A stretch of DNA of 15,910 bases from Legionellaceae bacterium (GTDB lineage Bacteria > Pseudomonadota > Gammaproteobacteria > Legionellales > Legionellaceae). Positions 7,129 to 14,156 of this stretch are shown here, one piece after another (the first letter of the stretch is position 1; the number at the start of each line of letters is the position of its first letter). Where the stretch lies: NCBI GenBank assembly GCA_027449525.1, contig DAIDLK010000007.1, forward strand, positions 1-15,910, in the 5' to 3' direction. The notes under the pieces were generated by a model, which did no database searches, was not told the DNA's origin, and worked only from the letters and a program-made list of their open reading frames with translations. The translations under genes were made by a program, and so were the position numbers.

Positions 7129-7157
7129 CTGTAAAGATAGCGGTTAAGCGGTATAAT
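7129..7157 (+). promoter_or_regulatory. Probable promoter of bamD
   Basis: A perfect -10 hexamer TATAAT (7152-7157) lies 35 bases before the bamD GTG. The spot 17 bases further upstream reads CTGTAA (7129-7134), a poor -35. The position is right for transcription away from the tRNA, but the -35 is weak, so an activator or another spacing may apply. Confidence 0.4.
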
Positions 7158-7192
7158 GGTCGCATTGCGGGTGATGGTTAAAAAGGATAGCT

Positions 7193-7978
7193 GTGTTAAG
7201 GCAATTATTAGTTTGGAGTTTACTGCTGAGTTTGGTTGCTTGTAAAAGCTTTTGGGCCGAAGAGGGTGACGAAGAAGAAGGCCCTTTTAAAGGAAAAAAC
7301 GCCCAGGTTATTTTTAATGAAGCGAACAACGCCTTAGCAAAACAAGATTATAGCCAAGCTATTAAATATTACGAGGGCTTAGCCACGCTCTACCCATTTA
7401 ATGATTATGCCGAACAAGCCGAACTAAAATTAATTTATGCGTACTACAAAAAAGAAGACTACCCTTCAGCAGCCGCTTCGGCTGAGCATTTTATCCATTT
7501 ATACCCGCGCGCGCAGCGTGTTGATTATGCCTATTACATGAAAGGTCTGGCTAATTTTCAACAATTACGCGGTACCGTCACTACCGTGTTGCCGATTGAT
7601 CAATCGTGGCGTGATCCGGGCACGCAATCGCAAGCTTATGCTGATTTTTCTACCCTAGTGCAAAAATTTCCGCGCAGTCGCTATAAAAATAATGCCTTGC
7701 AGCGTATGATTTACTTACGGAACATGTTTGCGCAAACAGAATTGAACGTGGCGCGATATTATTACGAGCGTCGAATGTACGTGGCAGCACTTGAGCGCGC
7801 GCATTATCTAATTAACACTTATCCTCAAGCTACCAGCGTGCAAGAGGCATTAGCGTTGGTCTACTCAGCGAATCACCAATTGGGTTTAAACCAAGCAGCA
7901 ACGGAGGCGAGTCAGGTCTATCAGGCAACCTATCATCGCCAACCAGAAGAAGAGTTCGTACCCTCACTGACGACATAA
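7193..7978 (+). CDS. bamD: Outer-membrane assembly lipoprotein BamD (ComL/YfiO)
   Basis: This 261-residue lipoprotein is the essential periplasmic partner of BamA in inserting beta-barrel proteins into the outer membrane. The signal peptide ends in the lipobox LVAC, with lipidated Cys17. The rest is tetratricopeptide (TPR) helices: ANNALAKQDYSQAIKYYEGL (45-64), the YPFNDYAEQAELKLIYAYYK stretch (67-86) that is strongly conserved in BamD, and DYAYYMKGLANF (111-122). The RDP motif (140-142) also matches E. coli BamD, which has 245 residues. The start is GTG at 7193, preceded by AAGGA; later ATGs would remove the signal peptide. Its last 15 bases overlap the end of queF on the other strand, so no terminator separates them. 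Confidence 0.95.
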   Translation: MLRQLLVWSLLLSLVACKSFWAEEGDEEEGPFKGKNAQVIFNEANNALAKQDYSQAIKYYEGLATLYPFNDYAEQAELKLIYAYYKKEDYPSAAASAEHFIHLYPRAQRVDYAYYMKGLANFQQLRGTVTTVLPIDQSWRDPGTQSQAYADFSTLVQKFPRSRYKNNALQRMIYLRNMFAQTELNVARYYYERRMYVAALERAHYLINTYPQATSVQEALALVYSANHQLGLNQAATEASQVYQATYHRQPEEEFVPSLTT

Positions 7979-8800
7979 GCGAACATTGGGTACATCGGCT
8001 GGGGTAATGCTGTGGGTTGAGCGCACGGAATTAATGTCTAACCCGCCGCGTCGCGTGGATCGTCCAACGATGGTGAGACGTTCAGGTTGGCAATGCGCTA
8101 TCAGATTAACGAAAATTTTTTCGATGCATTGTTCATGAAATTCATTATCGTTGCGAAATGACACCAGGTAACGCAACAAGCCAGCACGGTTAATTTGTTG
8201 GCCGTGGTAAGTAATTTTTATGCTGCACCAGTCGGGTTGATTGGTAACCAAGCAATTCGATTTTAATAAATCAGAGCACAGTGTTTCGCTCACAATGGCC
8301 GGTTCAGTGCTTAGAAACTCCGCATTGTGATGATACGTATCGCAGTGAATATCGAGCGTATCGATAGTCACGCCGTCGAGTCCAGCTAGAAGTGGTTGCG
8401 CGTGAAAGGAAGCTAGTGGGTGCAGGGTTACCTGCACAAAGCGTGCTTGTGTGCGTTGTTGTAAATCAGCCGTAATGATTGCTTCAACTGCTGCATCGGA
8501 CGCAAACGATGTGTTATTCAATGCGTTAAAATAGAGCTTCATGGATTTCGACTCAATAATACATGGCGAATCGCACGGGTAGATAATTTCGGCAATCGCT
8601 ACCACCGGCTTACCCAGTGAGTTAAGCCACGAAACCTCGTAATGATTCCATACATCAAAGCCGAAAAATGGTAAGCTTTGACCAATGCCCAACTCGGCTC
8701 GCCGCGTGCTGCGAGGCAAGGGGAAGAGTAGTTCGGGATTATAATGGCTCTCGTAGCTTGACGATTTACCCAATTCAGACTGGTGCGGTGAGTGCGGCAT
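7964..8800 (-). CDS. queF: NADPH-dependent 7-cyano-7-deazaguanine reductase (long-form QueF)
   Basis: QueF reduces the nitrile preQ0 to the amine preQ1, a step in making queuosine for the wobble position of GUN tRNAs. At 278 residues this is the long, tandem tunnelling-fold type of E. coli (282). The QueF signature ESKSMKLY is at 83-90, the catalytic Cys183 is in KSNCLVTNQPDW with Asp190, and the substrate-binding FHE is at 221-223. The C-terminal RRGGLDIN (250-257) is also characteristic. I start it at the ATG at 8800 because GAGGAAC lies 3-9 bases before it and the protein then aligns with the E. coli N-terminus; an in-frame upstream start at 8836 lacks such a site. The start lies inside the end of rdgC (26-base overlap), which suggests coupled translation. 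No other queuosine gene is nearby. Confidence 0.95.
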   Translation of the reverse strand: MPHSPHQSELGKSSSYESHYNPELLFPLPRSTRRAELGIGQSLPFFGFDVWNHYEVSWLNSLGKPVVAIAEIIYPCDSPCIIESKSMKLYFNALNNTSFASDAAVEAIITADLQQRTQARFVQVTLHPLASFHAQPLLAGLDGVTIDTLDIHCDTYHHNAEFLSTEPAIVSETLCSDLLKSNCLVTNQPDWCSIKITYHGQQINRAGLLRYLVSFRNDNEFHEQCIEKIFVNLIAHCQPERLTIVGRSTRRGGLDINSVRSTHSITPADVPNVRLCRQ

Positions 8801-9710
8801 GATGTTCCTCGTTTCGTTGTGCTGGTGTGGTATCACAGGCTTTAAGCAAATCGTTTAATAACAAACGCCATTCGCCACTCAATAAAACCAGGGCAGCGTC
8901 TTGTTGCAAAAGTTCTTCGGGTAGAGCGCGTATTTCATGAAATTCATCCACTAAGTAATCCAAACAACGGATACGCTTCAAACGAAACTCATGCGTTAGC
9001 GTGAATTCAATACGTTCGTTCCAGATTAGCGACAATTCGATGACGCTCAATCCGCGCTGAATTAAGCTGGAAATTTCATCATTGGGTAGACTATAGCCTT
9101 TGCATTGCAGGCGTTTTGATTCCTGCTGGAGATCACCTAGCACACACGTAGAAGACAGAGTCAATGGGGCCGGCAAGGTATTTGGATGGCTGACCCAGTC
9201 GGTGAAGCGCGAGGTTAATTCGGCTTCACAAACCAGGGGATCCAACGTTACATCTGGAACGCATTTTCTTAATAAAGCCAATAATTGTGCTGCTTGGGTG
9301 GTACTGGTCGTGTTGATGATCAAACGGTGGCATGTGTTGTCAAGCAGCGCATAGAGATTTTTTTGCAAACAAAATGCCTTGGGTAGCAATTGAAACTCTA
9401 GTTCTTCAGCAAGCTGGCCTTGTTCAGCTCTTTTTACCGCATAACCACGTTGTGCTTCAAGGTTAGTAATTTGCTCAGTTAGGAGACGTTTGATGACGCC
9501 GCGCGGCAGCAGACGCTCTTCTTTGCCTAGTTGAAAAAGACTAGCGCCGCTAATTTGTTGCACAAATTGCTGTTGATAAACGGGTTGCCAGCCGAAGATG
9601 GCGCGCGCGTGGGGAGGACAAGGCTTTAACGCGCTGTCAGCGAGCAAGTCATTGAATAGCTCTAGTTTCGGCAGATGGCATTGATAAATTAGTGCATTGT
9701 TAAACCACAT
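8775..9710 (-). CDS. rdgC: Recombination-associated protein RdgC
   Basis: RdgC is a ring-shaped DNA-binding protein that binds duplex DNA without sequence preference and restrains RecA filament formation. The 311-residue product matches the E. coli protein (303) in order: N-terminal MWFNNALIY, FGWQPV (about 39-44), the KEERLLPRGVIKRLL block (about 63-77), LLPKAFCLQ, and the C-terminal FTLTHEFRLKRIRCLDYL and LLSGEW segments. The start at ATG 9710 is chosen because the conserved N-terminus begins there and GGAG is 8-9 bases upstream; the longer frame from 9740 adds ten unrelated residues. It is the first gene of an rdgC-queF transcript and diverges from the WrbA-like gene. A palindrome ATGCTAGCAT (9739-9748) touches its promoter. 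Confidence 0.93.
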   Translation of the reverse strand: MWFNNALIYQCHLPKLELFNDLLADSALKPCPPHARAIFGWQPVYQQQFVQQISGASLFQLGKEERLLPRGVIKRLLTEQITNLEAQRGYAVKRAEQGQLAEELEFQLLPKAFCLQKNLYALLDNTCHRLIINTTSTTQAAQLLALLRKCVPDVTLDPLVCEAELTSRFTDWVSHPNTLPAPLTLSSTCVLGDLQQESKRLQCKGYSLPNDEISSLIQRGLSVIELSLIWNERIEFTLTHEFRLKRIRCLDYLVDEFHEIRALPEELLQQDAALVLLSGEWRLLLNDLLKACDTTPAQRNEEHHAALTAPV

Positions 9711-9745
9711 TTCGGATGCTCCAAGCAGCAAAAATCGCATGCTAG

Positions 9746-9774
9746 CATAAAATTTTAAGCGATGCGTGTGTCAA
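9746..9774 (-). promoter_or_regulatory. Probable promoter of rdgC-queF
   Basis: On the minus strand a perfect TTGACA (9769-9774) is followed after 17 bases by TTTATG (9746-9751). A perfect 10-base palindrome ATGCTAGCAT (9739-9748) overlaps the -10 and could be an operator or chance. It does not match the LexA box (CTG-N10-CAG). Confidence 0.45.
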
Positions 9775-9794
9775 GGCAAATGTTTCGCTATACT
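9767..9794 (+). promoter_or_regulatory. Possible promoter of the wrbA-exonuclease operon
   Basis: TATACT (9789-9794) is a good -10 about 25 bases before the WrbA-like start. The expected -35 position reads TGTGTC (9767-9772, 16-base spacer), which is weak. It overlaps the -35 of the diverging rdgC promoter, so the two would compete for polymerase. Confidence 0.35.
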
Positions 9795-9820
9795 GCGACG
9801 TAAAAATTACGGGAGCAATG

Positions 9821-10414
9821 ATGTCCGAATCTTATATCCTTGTTTTATACTATTCACGCACGGGTGCAGTTGCACAATTAGCGCAACAGATCGCGCGCGG
9901 TGTCGCAACGGTAGCTGGCATCGAGGCTCGATTGCGCACGGTGCCCTCAGTGTCGGCCACCTGTGAAGCAGTTGACCCAGTGGTTCCCGACACCGGTGCT
10001 CCGTACGCATCGCTAGACGATTTGAGCCAATGCGCGGGACTTGCCTTGGGAAGTCCAACCCGTTTTGGCAACATGGCTGCCCCTTTGAAATACTTTATTG
10101 ACAGTACGTCTTCGTTGTGGATGTCAGGGGCACTGATTAATAAGCCAGCCTGTGTGTTTTCTTCGTCATCATCGTTACACGGTGGACAAGAAACGACGCT
10201 TATGAGCATGATGTTGCCTTTGTTGCATCATGGCATGATACTAATGGGTTTACCTTACAGCGAACCTGCCTTAACGCAAACGACGACCGGAGGTACTCCC
10301 TACGGCGTGACGCATGTTGCTGGTCTTCACCATGCGCCGCTAAGTGCGGATGAAATCACGCTGGCGAAGCACATGGGTGAGCGCTTAGCGCGTCTCGCGT
10401 TACGCCTCAAATGA
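9821..10414 (+). CDS. wrbA: WrbA-like NAD(P)H:quinone oxidoreductase (flavodoxin family)
   Basis: The 197-residue product is an FMN flavoprotein of the WrbA family, which reduces quinones by two electrons and avoids semiquinone radicals. The FMN phosphate loop is YYSRTGA (10-16), the isoalloxazine loop is SPTRFGN (78-84), and the WrbA-specific HGGQETT (120-126) and GGTPYG (157-162) are intact. Length matches E. coli WrbA (198). Two adjacent ATGs exist (9818, 9821); GGGAG at 9811-9815 is better spaced for 9821. The stop overlaps the next start as ATGA, so translation of the exonuclease gene is probably coupled. Its position ahead of two AP endonucleases fits protection from oxidative damage, but that link is inferred. 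Confidence 0.92.
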   Translation: MSESYILVLYYSRTGAVAQLAQQIARGVATVAGIEARLRTVPSVSATCEAVDPVVPDTGAPYASLDDLSQCAGLALGSPTRFGNMAAPLKYFIDSTSSLWMSGALINKPACVFSSSSSLHGGQETTLMSMMLPLLHHGMILMGLPYSEPALTQTTTGGTPYGVTHVAGLHHAPLSADEITLAKHMGERLARLALRLK

Positions 10415-11193
10415 AAGTTATTACATTGAACGCTAATGGCATTCGTTCAGCGGCTCGAAAAGGCTTTTATGAGTGGCTAGTAAAGCAAGCAGCTGATTTT
10501 GTTTGCCTCCAAGAAACGAAAGCTCAACCGACCGATTTAGCGCCTAATTCATTATTTTTTCCTGAAGGATATCATTGTGATTATTTTTCTGCAGTAAAAA
10601 AAGGTTACAGCGGGGTAGCAATCTATGCGCGCATACCGCCTGAGCGGGTCGTGAAAGGCTTGGGCTTTGCCGTAGCTGACACGGAAGCACGTTACATTCA
10701 ATTCGATTACCCTCAGTTTAGTATTGCCTCCATTTATTTTCCTTCCGGTACCAGTGGCGATGAGCGCCAAGCAGTTAAGTACGACTTTTTAACTCAAATT
10801 GAGCAGTACGTTATCGAGCAGAGGGACAGTGGACGTGAGCTAATTTTGTGTGGTGATTTTAATATCGCTCACCAACCCATTGACTTAAAAAATTGGCGCA
10901 GTAATCAGAAGCATTCTGGTTTTCTACCGCAAGAGCGTGCTTGGCTCGATAAGTTGTTTAGCCGCTTGGGGTTTGTGGATACGTTTCGACTGTGTAATCA
11001 GGCCGCGGAGCAGTACACTTGGTGGTCGCACCGCGGTGAAGCGCGCGTGAACAACGTGGGTTGGCGGATTGACTACCAAGTAGTCAGCGCCAATTTAGCC
11101 GCTTCAGTGGTTGATGCGACCATCCATCCGCAGCCGTTTTTTTCAGATCACGCGCCCCTGGAAATTAATTATCAAGGAGCGTGGTGTGTTTAA
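10411..11193 (+). CDS. Exodeoxyribonuclease III / AP endonuclease, ExoA/Crc-like branch
   Basis: This 260-residue enzyme belongs to the exonuclease-endonuclease-phosphatase (EEP) fold and should cut at abasic sites and remove 3' blocking groups in base-excision repair. The active-site set is complete: Asn9, Glu35 (LQETK), Tyr109, Asp149 and Asn151 (GDFN), Asp221, and Asp246-His247 (SDH). Segments such as KKGYSGVAIYAR (63-74), DLKNWRSNQK (158-167) and VGWRIDYQ (216-223) place it with the Neisseria-type ExoA and Pseudomonas Crc branch. Crc has lost catalytic residues (GDFN and SDH are changed there), whereas they are intact here, so nuclease rather than RNA-control function is expected. It starts inside the wrbA stop (ATGA) and its last 8 bases overlap the next exonuclease gene. 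Confidence 0.9.
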   Translation: MKVITLNANGIRSAARKGFYEWLVKQAADFVCLQETKAQPTDLAPNSLFFPEGYHCDYFSAVKKGYSGVAIYARIPPERVVKGLGFAVADTEARYIQFDYPQFSIASIYFPSGTSGDERQAVKYDFLTQIEQYVIEQRDSGRELILCGDFNIAHQPIDLKNWRSNQKHSGFLPQERAWLDKLFSRLGFVDTFRLCNQAAEQYTWWSHRGEARVNNVGWRIDYQVVSANLAASVVDATIHPQPFFSDHAPLEINYQGAWCV

Positions 11194-11971
11194 GGTTGCT
11201 AGCTGGAATGTCAACTCATTACCGGTTCGTTTAGACCAAGTGTTGGCTTGGTTGGAGGCTTCAAATACTGACGTGCTGGCAGTGCAAGAAACCAAAGTCT
11301 CTGATGATAAATTTCCGCTCGAAGCGTTCACTTCACGTGGGTACCAAGTGTGTTTTTCAGGCCAAAAAACATACAACGGAGTGGCTATTATTAGTCGTCA
11401 GCCCGTGCAAGAAGTACTCATGGAGGTTCCTGGATTCTTTGATCCGCAACGTCGGGTGCTGGCGGCTACTGTAGCCGGCGTGCGAATGATTAATTTATAC
11501 GTACCCAACGGTGCAGCTGTTGGCAGTGATAAGTATGCCTATAAATTGGCTTGGCTAACACAGATTAAAGCTTTTGTACAACAGCAATTGGCTGACTACC
11601 CGCGACTCATCGTACTGGGTGATTTTAACATTGCTCCCCACGATGATGATGTACACGATCCAGCATTATGGGCCGGTTCAGTTCTGGTGAGTGCGGAGGA
11701 ACGTCAAGCTTTTCAACAGCTTTTGTCGATTGGTTTAGTTGATAGTTTTCGTTTATTGACCCAGCCAGAGCGTGCTTTTAGTTGGTGGGATTATCGCGCC
11801 GGTGGTTTTCGGCGCAATCACGGTTTGCGTATTGATCTCATCCTGCTAAGCCAAATGCTAGCACAGCAGGTCGAGACCGTGGGCATCGATGTGCAACCAC
11901 GTCGCGCCGAACGTCCGTCTGATCACACGCCGGTGTGGGTAGCGTTAAGCGCTAGCGCATTAGTGGGATAA
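11186..11971 (+). CDS. xthA: Exodeoxyribonuclease III (XthA)
   Basis: A second EEP-fold AP endonuclease of 261 residues, closer to E. coli XthA (268). It carries Glu35 (VQETK), GDFN with Asp146 and Asn148, Asp217 (LRIDL) and Asp246-His247 (SDH). The XthA features VSDDKFPLE (38-46), QRR (88-90), FSWWDYRAGGF (198-208) and NHGLRIDL (211-218) distinguish it from its upstream paralogue. I chose GTG 11186 as start: AAGGAG sits 6 bases upstream, and the mature N-terminus MFKVASWNVN aligns with the family; an earlier in-frame ATG at 11111 would read through the preceding gene's coding region. Having both branches adjacent and overlapping suggests one transcript with wrbA. Its 3' end overlaps the opposite gene by 12 bases. 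Confidence 0.93.
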   Translation: MFKVASWNVNSLPVRLDQVLAWLEASNTDVLAVQETKVSDDKFPLEAFTSRGYQVCFSGQKTYNGVAIISRQPVQEVLMEVPGFFDPQRRVLAATVAGVRMINLYVPNGAAVGSDKYAYKLAWLTQIKAFVQQQLADYPRLIVLGDFNIAPHDDDVHDPALWAGSVLVSAEERQAFQQLLSIGLVDSFRLLTQPERAFSWWDYRAGGFRRNHGLRIDLILLSQMLAQQVETVGIDVQPRRAERPSDHTPVWVALSASALVG

Positions 11972-12592
11972 TGACAATCGAGGCTCAGGTGCATTTAATG
12001 TGACGGTATAGATCTTATCGAGGAATACATCGATAGTCAGTGTTTTTTTGTTGGGGTCAAAGAGTGCACTAGCGGTGGGTCTTGGCTTAAACGGTGGTTT
12101 TCGTGGAAATAAATTCAGGCTATCTAGGAGAACAGGCGTACGTTGCAAATGATGAATGAGGGTATTGGCACACTTGATGGATATTTTATCATCACATCTT
12201 CCACCAAAAAGGATCGCTTGTGTGTTGGTAAGCTCCCCACCCGTGGATTCGTATTCTGTTAACATCTCAGTAAAGTCATCGTCAAGTGTTGGGTTGTTGG
12301 CATAAAAATGGGCCAACAGTGTGATGTCATTGGCATGTGAATAGAGCAGAAGTCCAATACAAGGGCCTAACCCATAGGTGTACAGCAGCGTTTTAGAATG
12401 AGTACTGATATGGTACTCGTCTGTGCCTACATCAGTGATATCGCTGGTGACATCATTAAGACTATTTTCCGTAATGCCGCGTTCGATGGTTGGGTTTGTG
12501 AGTTGATAATTTTCAGCAAGTTCACTAAATGCACGTTCTGTGATAATTGGATAGTCCGTGACAATGCGGTTTTTCTGAATGGGTTTAGGCAT
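11960..12592 (-). CDS. CheD-like cysteine deamidase-fold protein, function unknown
   Basis: I do not recognise this 210-residue protein as a named family. Residues 60-200 resemble CheD, the chemoreceptor glutamine deamidase: TYGLGPCIGLLLY (72-84) parallels the CheD TLGSC motif, LLAHF (93-97) its histidine motif, and ILFGGRC (127-133) its later FGG strand. Thr72, Cys78 and His95 have the same spacing (6 and 17) as the published triad of Thermotoga CheD (Thr21, Cys27, His44, from memory). The usual Ser before Cys is Pro. Residues 1-55 are a polar extension absent from typical CheD; no signal peptide or membrane helix is seen. No chemotaxis gene lies in the window. It starts 26 bases after asnS on the same strand with AAGGTG 7 bases upstream, so it is likely co-transcribed. 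It could be a secreted effector, a housekeeping deamidase or an inactive relative. Confidence 0.6.
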   Translation of the reverse strand: MPKPIQKNRIVTDYPIITERAFSELAENYQLTNPTIERGITENSLNDVTSDITDVGTDEYHISTHSKTLLYTYGLGPCIGLLLYSHANDITLLAHFYANNPTLDDDFTEMLTEYESTGGELTNTQAILFGGRCDDKISIKCANTLIHHLQRTPVLLDSLNLFPRKPPFKPRPTASALFDPNKKTLTIDVFLDKIYTVTLNAPEPRLSLSH

Positions 12593-12618
12593 CTTTCAGC
12601 ACCTTAAGAGGGCAATCA

Positions 12619-14022
12619 TTAAAAATTAGCATGTCCCGGCGTGCGTGGGAAGGGGATCACGTCGCGCACGTTGGCCACACCAGTGACGTAACTGACTAAA
12701 CGTTCTAAGCCGAGCCCAAAACCGGCGTGCGGTACACTGCCATAACGACGGAGATCCAGATACCACTGATATTGCTCCAGATTCAATTTGGCATCTTGCA
12801 TGCGGTGGGTTAGCTGGTCCAGACGTTCTTCACGCTGACTACCGCCAATGATTTCGCCAATCCCGGGGGCTAATACATCCATAGCAGCCACGGTTTTTTC
12901 ATCATCGTTGAGTCGCATGTAAAAACTTTTAATGCCTTTAGGGTAGTCGGTTACTATCACGGGTTTTTTACACAAGGTTTCTGATAAGTAACGCTCGTGC
13001 TCCGATTGCAAATCAATCCCCCAACTGACGGGGAAGGTAAAGGTTTGCGTTGCTTGAAGAAGTGCAGCAATCGCGTCGGTATAAGTCATGCGCTCGAAAT
13101 CCGTTTGCGCTAAATTCTCTACTCGCGCCAGGCAGTTCTGATCAACAAATTGGTTAAAAAATGCCAGATCATCCGGGCACTCCGTTAGTAAATTCACACA
13201 CAAATAGCGAAGAAAGTCCTGGCTTAATTGGCAGATAACATTGAGGTCGGCGAAAGCTACTTCAGGCTCAACCATCCAAAATTCGGCTAAGTGGCGGCTA
13301 GTGTTGGAGTTTTCTGCACGAAAGGTGGGTCCAAACGTATAGACTTTTGACAGCGCAAGGCAAAACGCTTCCGCATTGAGTTGGCCGGAGACGGTTAAAA
13401 AGGTTTCACGCCCAAAAAAGTCCTGACTAAAATCAGGCAAACCATTGTTTAATTTAGTAAAATTCATAAAATCTAAGGTGCTGACGCGAAACAACTCACC
13501 GGCTCCTTCACAGTCGCTGCCGGTGATAATTGGGGTGTGTACCCAACAGTAGCCACGCTCATGAAAAAAGCGATGAATCGCTTGCGACAAACTATTGCGT
13601 ACGCGTGCTAAAGCACTCAGCGTGTTAGTTCGCGGGCGCAGGTGGGCGACTTCGCGTAAAAACTCAAGGGTGTGCCGTTTGGCTTGAATAGGATAAGTGT
13701 CTGGATTTTCCACCCACCCAACGACATTAATTTGTTCTGCTTTGAGTTCAACGGTTTGGCCCCTACCCAGCGATGGAGCCAAATAACCGGTAGCGGTAAT
13801 GGCACAGCCTGGGGTTAATTTGAGGAGCTCCTGCTGGTAATTTTCGAGCGAATTGGGTGCAATGACTTGTAGGGGAGCAAAGCAGGAACCATCGTGTAAG
13901 CTAATAAATGATAATCCCGCATTGGAATCACGGCGCGTTTTGACCCAGCCGCGCACGGTGACTAGTTGGGTCGTATCGTTGGCTTGATTGATGCATTGTT
14001 TGATACTTAGAACGACAGTCAT
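12619..14022 (-). CDS. asnS: Asparaginyl-tRNA synthetase
   Basis: This class IIb aminoacyl-tRNA synthetase charges tRNA-Asn with asparagine. At 467 residues it matches E. coli AsnS (466). An N-terminal OB-fold anticodon-binding domain covers about 1-105 (VTVRGWVKTRRDS, 21-33). The catalytic core has the AsnS-type ITGSDCEGAGELF (166-178), motif 2 FRAENSNTSRHLAEFWMVEPE (234-254) and motif 3 GFGLGLERLV (434-443). ENSNTSRH and the absence of the AspRS insertion domain separate it from AspS. I start at ATG 14022, with GAAGG just upstream, because the longer frame from 14070 adds 16 residues not found in the family. A downstream CheD-like gene follows at 26 bases. It diverges from rpmE across a 134-base gap. 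Confidence 0.95.
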   Translation of the reverse strand: MTVVLSIKQCINQANDTTQLVTVRGWVKTRRDSNAGLSFISLHDGSCFAPLQVIAPNSLENYQQELLKLTPGCAITATGYLAPSLGRGQTVELKAEQINVVGWVENPDTYPIQAKRHTLEFLREVAHLRPRTNTLSALARVRNSLSQAIHRFFHERGYCWVHTPIITGSDCEGAGELFRVSTLDFMNFTKLNNGLPDFSQDFFGRETFLTVSGQLNAEAFCLALSKVYTFGPTFRAENSNTSRHLAEFWMVEPEVAFADLNVICQLSQDFLRYLCVNLLTECPDDLAFFNQFVDQNCLARVENLAQTDFERMTYTDAIAALLQATQTFTFPVSWGIDLQSEHERYLSETLCKKPVIVTDYPKGIKSFYMRLNDDEKTVAAMDVLAPGIGEIIGGSQREERLDQLTHRMQDAKLNLEQYQWYLDLRRYGSVPHAGFGLGLERLVSYVTGVANVRDVIPFPRTPGHANF

Positions 14023-14058
14023 TATAGCCTTCAACCTTTCTTCGCCCTGAAAAGTTGG

Positions 14059-14087
14059 ATAATACACCAAAAGAAAAATCAGCGGAA
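14059..14087 (-). promoter_or_regulatory. Weak candidate promoter of asnS
   Basis: On the minus strand TATTAT (14059-14064) is a good -10 lying 36 bases before the asnS start. The place for a -35 reads TTCCGC (14082-14087), which matches poorly. It would start transcription near 14052. Offered only because nothing better was seen in the gap. Confidence 0.25.
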
Positions 14088-14094
14088 TGTCATC

Positions 14095-14122
14095 TTGTTT
14101 TTTTTAGTAAACATGGTACAAT
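14095..14122 (+). promoter_or_regulatory. Promoter of rpmE (extended -10)
   Basis: TTGTTT (14095-14100) and TACAAT (14117-14122) are separated by 16 bases, and the -10 is preceded by TGG, the extended -10 element. Transcription should start near 14129, leaving a leader of about 28 bases before the L31 ATG. Confidence 0.6.
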
Positions 14123-14156
14123 TTCCCGCTTTATTAGCCGTAGAGAGAGTCGTTTA

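Noticed and set aside
9850..10209. A 119-codon minus-strand frame opposite wrbA
   Set aside because: The plus-strand WrbA motifs are unambiguous; this frame has no family resemblance and no start context.
11111..11185. Longer N-terminus for xthA from ATG 11111
   Set aside because: It lies wholly in the preceding exonuclease gene, adds unrelated residues, and lacks the AAGGAG that precedes GTG 11186.
12398..12607. A 69-codon plus-strand frame opposite the CheD-like gene
   Set aside because: The minus-strand frame is longer, has a ribosome site and an ordered motif set; this one has none.
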